Of a stretch of 28,449 bases of DNA, positions 24,483 through 28,449 are shown one piece after another; position 1 is the stretch's first letter, and every line of letters starts with the position of its first letter. Under the pieces are notes generated by a model that made no database searches, had not been told where the DNA came from, and saw nothing but the letters and a program-made list of their open reading frames with translations. The translations under genes and the position numbers were made by a program. This DNA is from Nostoc sp. GT001 (lineage in GTDB: Bacteria; Cyanobacteriota; Cyanobacteriia; Cyanobacteriales; Nostocaceae), in the NCBI RefSeq assembly GCF_030382115.1, contig NZ_JAUDRJ010000003.1, positions 3,119,073 through 3,147,521 of the forward strand, written 5' to 3'.

Positions 24483-25952
24483 ATGGTTACAGCAACAGTA
24501 CCAAGACAACAGGTTAAAATTGGCCCAACCAAGTTGCTGATTAACAATGAGTGGGTAGAAAGTGTCAGCGATCGCCGATTTGAAACAATCAACCCGACTA
24601 CAGGTGAGGTGATCTGCGAAGTCTCAGAAGCAGATGCCCCAGATGTAGATAAAGCAGTACAAGCAGCCCGTGCGGCTTTCACTAGTGGAGAATGGAGAAA
24701 GATATCTGCCACCCGTCGCGGCGAGTTGCTTTACAAGCTAGCTGACTTAATTGAGCAGAATATCGATGAGTTGGCACGACTAGAAACTCTCGACAACGGT
24801 AAGCCATTACAAGATTCATTAGGTGACTTAGGATTAGTCATCGCCTGCTATCGTTACTACGCAGGCTGGGCTGATAAAGTACAAGGTAAAACCATCCCGA
24901 TTAATGGGCCATACTTCTGCTACACTCGCCATGAGCCTGTGGGTGTAGTTGGTCAAATTATCCCGTGGAATTTTCCACTTTTGATGCAAGCGTGGAAATT
25001 AGCACTAGCTTTGGCAACTGGTAATACTGTAGTTCTCAAAACAGCCGAACAAACACCATTATCAGCACTGCGAGTAGGTGAGTTGATTATTGAAGCAGGT
25101 TTTCCCCCTGGTGTGGTGAACATCTTATCAGGATACGGGCCAACCGCCGGGGCTGCGATCGCTCGTCATAGAGATATTGACAAAGTGGCATTTACTGGTT
25201 CCACTGAAGTCGGTCATCTAATTATGGAAGCAGCGGCTAAGAGTAACCTGAAGCGCGTCACTTTGGAACTTGGTGGCAAGAGTCCTAACATCGTCTTTGC
25301 CGATGCAGACATGGACGAGGCGATCGCAGGTTGCCACGATGCCTTATTCTTTAACCAAGGGCAGTGCTGCTGTGCTGGTTCGCGATTATTTGTCGAAGAA
25401 AAATGCTATGAAAAGTTTGTTGTCAAGACCGTAGAAAGAGCTAGACAGAGAGTTGTCGGTAATCCCTTCGATGCCAACACACAACAAGGGCCGCAAGTAG
25501 ACAAAGACCAATTTGATCGGGTGATGAGCTACATCGAATCTGGGATACGTGAAGGCGCTCAGTTGTTATGTGGTGGCAATCAAGTCGGCGACAAGGGTTA
25601 TTTTATCGCACCCACAGTCTTTGCCGATGTCCGCGATGACATGAAGATTGCCCAAGAGGAAATCTTTGGCCCAGTGATGAGCATCATCAAATTTAAAGAT
25701 ATTGATGAAGTCATTCAACGGGCGAATGACACAATGTATGGACTCGCCGCCGCTGTGTGGACTCAGGATATCACCAAAGCTCATGCGATCGCCAACAATC
25801 TTCGGGCTGGTACTGTGTGGGTAAATTGCTATGACGTATTCGATGCTGCTGCACCCTTCGGTGGATTTAAGCAGTCTGGTATTGGTCGCGAACTAGGCGA
25901 ATATGGCTTGCAGCAATATACCGAAGTTAAGACCGTTACCATCAAGTTGTAG
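24483..25952 (+). CDS. NAD(P)-dependent aldehyde dehydrogenase
   Basis: 489 residues, a full-length ALDH superfamily enzyme that oxidises an aldehyde to its acid. The cofactor fold shows [17 protein letters not shown] and [13 protein letters not shown]. The general base Glu lies in [11 protein letters not shown] near 260 and the nucleophile Cys in [13 protein letters not shown] near 295-298. [13 protein letters not shown] and [20 protein letters not shown] complete the signature. It is closest in look to the betaine-aldehyde/retinal dehydrogenase branch, but the substrate cannot be read from sequence. A textbook ribosome-binding site precedes it and hairpins follow. Confidence 0.94.
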   Translation: MVTATVPRQQVKIGPTKLLINNEWVESVSDRRFETINPTTGEVICEVSEADAPDVDKAVQAARAAFTSGEWRKISATRRGELLYKLADLIEQNIDELARLETLDNGKPLQDSLGDLGLVIACYRYYAGWADKVQGKTIPINGPYFCYTRHEPVGVVGQIIPWNFPLLMQAWKLALALATGNTVVLKTAEQTPLSALRVGELIIEAGFPPGVVNILSGYGPTAGAAIARHRDIDKVAFTGSTEVGHLIMEAAAKSNLKRVTLELGGKSPNIVFADADMDEAIAGCHDALFFNQGQCCCAGSRLFVEEKCYEKFVVKTVERARQRVVGNPFDANTQQGPQVDKDQFDRVMSYIESGIREGAQLLCGGNQVGDKGYFIAPTVFADVRDDMKIAQEEIFGPVMSIIKFKDIDEVIQRANDTMYGLAAAVWTQDITKAHAIANNLRAGTVWVNCYDVFDAAAPFGGFKQSGIGRELGEYGLQQYTEVKTVTIKL

Positions 25953-26010
25953 TTCGAGCCGAAGAGGACAAGGGGAGGATTTTCTCGCTTTGTCCCCTTA
26001 TCTGTTTATT

Positions 26011-26050
26011 CATCCTCCTAAATCTGAAAAAAATCGATTTTAGGAGGATG
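26011..26050. terminator. Strong hairpin after the aldehyde dehydrogenase gene
   Basis: CATCCTCCTAAA (26011-26022) and TTTAGGAGGATG (26039-26050) are perfect complements over 12 bp. No clean T run follows on the plus strand, so it may be a transcript end, a stabiliser or a dispersed repeat. A weaker hairpin around GGACAAG / CTTTGTCC lies at 25968-25995. Confidence 0.5.
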
Positions 26051-26119
26051 ATGAATGTGATATTTGATATGGGGTGGGCATGATAAATAGATTATGCACA
26101 CAACCCTAAGAGAATTCTG

Positions 26120-27328
26120 ATGATAAATGCGATCGCTAGTAGATTTCGCCAACTTATGGCTGGTAAAAACAGCCCAATTGGCAGATATGACCATAAAAAC
26201 AAAACCAAGCGTTCCTTAGCACTGTATACCTGCATAGGATTAGTAGGTGGAATTCTGGCATTGTTGTTAATGGCGTCCCCAGGAGTAGCCTAAAAACCGG
26301 AACCCCAGCAATCCTCACAACTCCAACAACCGTTATTAGTAGCTACACGAGTTATACCGCCCTTTGTAATACCAAACAAAGGTGAACTATCGGGATTCAG
26401 TATCGACCTCTGGCGCAGCATCGCCAACCAAATAGGTGTAGAGTCTAAATTTATAGAATATTCCACTGTGCCGGAACTGCTTTCTGCTATTAAGGACAAC
26501 AAAGCTAATTTAGGGATTTCAGCTATTTCGATTACAGCCGAACGCCAGCAGAATTTTGATTTCTCATTACCCATTTTTGCTGGGGGGCTGCAAATAATGG
26601 TACGAAACGCAGAAAGCAACGACAGCGCCTTCCCAAATATTTTGCAATTATTTTTCTCTACTAGCCTCTTGCAAGTAATAGGCGTTGCCTTAGTGCTAAT
26701 TGTCGTAGCAGCCCACATTCTTTGGTTATCTGAGCGCAATCATAAAGATGGGATGATTCCCCAATCATACTTTCCTGGCATTTTCAAAGCCTGTTGGTGG
26801 TCAGCTGCCACATTAGCAACCCAAGCTGATGAAATGCCCAAGGGAGTACTAGGACGCTTAGTAGGTATTATCTGGATGTTCATTGGAGTACTTTTTGCCG
26901 CCTACTTTACAGCCAGCGCTACTACTTCATTGACAGTACAACAGCTTCAGGGCGATATCAGGAGTATAGACGATTTACCTGGCAAGGTAGTGGCCACAAC
27001 TGCGGGCAGCACAGCCGCCACATATATGCGAGAACATAAGATTTCAGTTCTAGAAGTTAACAAGATTGATCAAGCTTACAATGCTCTGCAAACCAAAAAA
27101 GCTGATGCCGTAGTGTTTGATGCACCTGTACTTCTTTTCTATGCTGCTAATGAAGGCAAAGGGAAAGTACAGATTGTTGGCAGTATCTTGCGTGAAGAAA
27201 ACTATGGCATTATTCTGCCCAACAACAGTCCCTACCGCAAACCAATTAATCAAGCTCTACTGAATCTTAAAGAAAATGGCACTTATCAATCGCTATATGA
27301 TAAGTGGTTCGATGCTGAAAAATCTTGA
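26120..27328 (+). pseudogene. Ionotropic glutamate receptor-like channel with early stop
   Basis: The frame opens at ATG 26120 with a basic N-terminus and a signal peptide (LGLVGGILAL-type hydrophobic core ending SPGVA near codon 57). It meets TAA at 26291-26293, then continues open for 344 codons. The rest is a prokaryotic glutamate-receptor-type channel: half-site S1 (LVATRVIPPFV, GFSIDLWRSIA), M1 near codons 180-203, pore loop near 216-240, M3 near 245-275 with AYFTASATTSLTV (like the receptor SYTANLAAF motif), then S2 (DLPGKVVATTAGS, VVFDAPVLL, ENYGIILP). The filter position reads TLATQADEMPKG, not TVGYG, so potassium selectivity is not expected. A CAA-to-TAA change is the simplest cause. 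Restart at GTG 26468 would lose the signal peptide and part of S1. Confidence 0.85.
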
Positions 27329-27470
27329 AGAAGGGAATGGGGAGCAGGGAGCAGGGGAGCAGAGCAGGGGACAAGGGAGAATTATTGAACAAGTTTCTTC
27401 CTTGTCTCCCCCCTCTTCCTTGTGTTCCTTGTCTCTTCCCAATGCCCCACTCGCTACTCCCCACTCCCTT
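27329..27470. repeat. Tandem repeat stretch between the channel gene and mazG
   Basis: GGGGAGCAG-type units (27338-27372) and, further on, complementary CTTGTCTC/CCCCACTCCC-type units give a long imperfect hairpin between two convergent genes. The repeat family is the one inserted in menC. It continues into the last codons of mazG and may act as a bidirectional transcript end. Confidence 0.7.
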
Positions 27471-28278
27471 CTTTCGCAAGTTGAGCTTTTGCCTGTTGCC
27501 AGAGAGTTTCTAACTCATTCAAACTGTAATCAGAAAGGGGACGGTCAACAACCGCCTCCATTTTTTCTAATCGCTGGACAAATCGTTGATTAGTGCCTTG
27601 CAAAGCGTTGCTGGGGTCAAGATTATGCCAACGCGCTAGCTGAATCACGGCAAATAGTAAATCGCCTAATTCTGCTTCTTGTCGTTCGGGTGTTTCCTCA
27701 GCTAAAGCTTGCTGGAACTCTCCCAACTCCTCATAAAACTTATCCCAAACCCCCTGAATATTTTCCCATTCAAACCCGATCGCAGCAGCCTTTTGAGAAA
27801 TCTTCATCGCCGCCGTCAGTGGGGGAAGAGTACGTCCATAACGAGCGAGTTTAGCACTAAATTTTTGGGCGTCTGGAGATGCTTCGCCCTTTTCCGCAGC
27901 TTTGATTTGTTCCCAATTTTGCCGCACCTCATCCACACTTGCCACCGACACATCACCAAACACATGAGGATGACGGCGAATCAACTTTTGGGAAATTCCC
28001 TGAGCGATCTCCTTAAGAGAAAATTGCCCCGATTCACTAGCGATTTGGGCTTGTAATACCACCTGTAATAATAAATCGCCTAACTCCTCAGCGATCGCAC
28101 CCTTATCCCCACTCTTAATTGCATCCACCACCTCATAAGCCTCCTCAATCACATAAGGAGTCAAAGTTTCGGCAGTTTGAGCCAAATCCCAAGGACAACC
28201 ACCATCAGGCTCACGCAACTTCGCCACCACCTCAATCAACTCCTGCAACGCCGCCAAACTCTCATCTTGCTTTTCCAT
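27454..28278 (-). CDS. mazG: Nucleoside triphosphate pyrophosphohydrolase MazG
   Basis: 274 residues with two MazG helical domains. It hydrolyses NTPs and dNTPs to monophosphates, cleaning the nucleotide pool. The first domain shows LREPDGGCPWDLAQTAETL, then EEAYEVVDAI with the EExxE-type metal site, EELGDLLLQVV and RRHPHVFGD. The second domain shows YEELGEFQQALA and EAELGDLLFAVIQLARW near 205-235. The last residues (LAKEGSGE) are encoded by the repeat stretch that lies downstream. The start ATG 28278 is preceded by AGAGG, itself inside a dispersed repeat. Confidence 0.95.
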   Translation of the reverse strand: MEKQDESLAALQELIEVVAKLREPDGGCPWDLAQTAETLTPYVIEEAYEVVDAIKSGDKGAIAEELGDLLLQVVLQAQIASESGQFSLKEIAQGISQKLIRRHPHVFGDVSVASVDEVRQNWEQIKAAEKGEASPDAQKFSAKLARYGRTLPPLTAAMKISQKAAAIGFEWENIQGVWDKFYEELGEFQQALAEETPERQEAELGDLLFAVIQLARWHNLDPSNALQGTNQRFVQRLEKMEAVVDRPLSDYSLNELETLWQQAKAQLAKEGSGE

Positions 28279-28322
28279 ACCTCTGCGTACCTCTGCGCTT
28301 CCCTTAGCGTTCCTTTGCGTTT
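28279..28322. repeat. Dispersed repeat upstream of mazG
   Basis: Two units of ACCTCTGCG(T/C) followed by TTCCCTTAGCGTTCCTTTGC. It is of the type found upstream of many Nostoc genes. On the coding strand its AGAGGT sits just before the mazG ATG and probably serves as the ribosome-binding site. Confidence 0.55.
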
Positions 28323-28329
28323 AAAAAAA

Positions 28330-28449
28330 TTATTTCTTCACTCTCGCCCGACGACCACCACCCCTCACTTTCCGCCTCTTAATTTTGCCACTAGGAAGCA
28401 ACCCCCGAACCCCCTGCTTTTGAAAACGTTTATAAGCCGACCCCCCCAA
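28330..28449 (-). CDS. C-terminal end of an unidentified basic protein (partial)
   Basis: The minus-strand frame is open from the window edge to TAA at 28330, 39 residues. It is very rich in Arg, Lys and Gly (KRFQKQGVRGLLPSGKIKRR, then a Gly/Arg tail ending RRARVKK), suggesting nucleic-acid binding. I do not recognise the family from this fragment. A run of seven C lies at the edge (28441-28447). Confidence 0.45.
   Translation of the reverse strand: MGGSAYKRFQKQGVRGLLPSGKIKRRKVRGGGRRARVKK

Noticed and set aside
5649..26293. A recoded TAA shared by the two split genes
   Set aside because: The two TAA contexts (TCG-TAA-AAT and GCC-TAA-AAA) share little, and many other genes in the window end normally at TAA; independent mutations are simpler.
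27276..27593. Plus-strand frames across the repeat stretch after the channel gene
   Set aside because: They consist of translated tandem repeats and the antisense of mazG.

Overview
The window looks like chromosomal DNA of a filamentous, heterocyst-type cyanobacterium (Nostoc/Anabaena group). HIP1 palindromes (GCGATCGC) are scattered through the backbone genes. There are short heptamer/octamer tandem repeats and small dispersed palindromes typical of these genomes. The phylloquinone genes menF, menA, menC and menE plus a hotdog thioesterase sit together, as expected for a phototroph. This identification is inference from content; no species is claimed.

Left part (1-1523): a tRNA-Arg(TCT), a 60-nt three-tier inverted repeat, and a free-standing PD-(D/E)XK nuclease of the group I intron-associated type. 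Positions 1524-8216 form an AT-rich integrative element of about 6.7 kb inserted in tRNA-Thr(GGT). A 51-bp direct repeat of the tRNA 3' part flanks it. A tyrosine recombinase sits just inside the left end, and mirrored TATGCAA motifs lie near both ends. Inside are a VapE-like superfamily 3 helicase, an adjacent cluster of 11 GTTACA/TGTAAC hexamers that could be a replication origin, a CoiA-like protein, and two unrecognised proteins. The first unknown reading frame is open back to the TAA of the CoiA-like gene and has no ordinary start codon. The layout resembles a minimal replicating integrative element or phage satellite and is the best candidate here for an undescribed system.

Middle part (8217-13510): tRNA-Tyr, nadA, a calcineurin-like phosphoesterase, tRNA-Ser(TGA), a degraded Rpn-like/DUF4351-type gene start, a small membrane protein, a winged-helix-like protein, and a VapBC-type toxin-antitoxin pair.

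Right part (13511-28449): the phylloquinone cluster comes first, with a thioesterase (+), then menE, menC and menA (-), then menF (+), divergent from menA. menE and menC each carry an in-frame insertion made of the tandem repeats that normally lie between genes. They are followed by a SAM methyltransferase, proA, a TPR/M48 membrane metalloprotease, a histidine-kinase N-terminal remnant, an aldehyde dehydrogenase, and a prokaryotic glutamate-receptor-like channel gene broken by a TAA just after its signal peptide. mazG and the end of an unidentified basic protein close the window.

How the genes work together: MenF, MenC, MenE, the thioesterase and MenA are consecutive or near-consecutive steps from chorismate to phylloquinone, the photosystem I A1 cofactor; menD and menB are not in the window. 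The element genes probably act together in integration, replication and an unknown accessory role. The remaining genes are independent housekeeping or stress functions.
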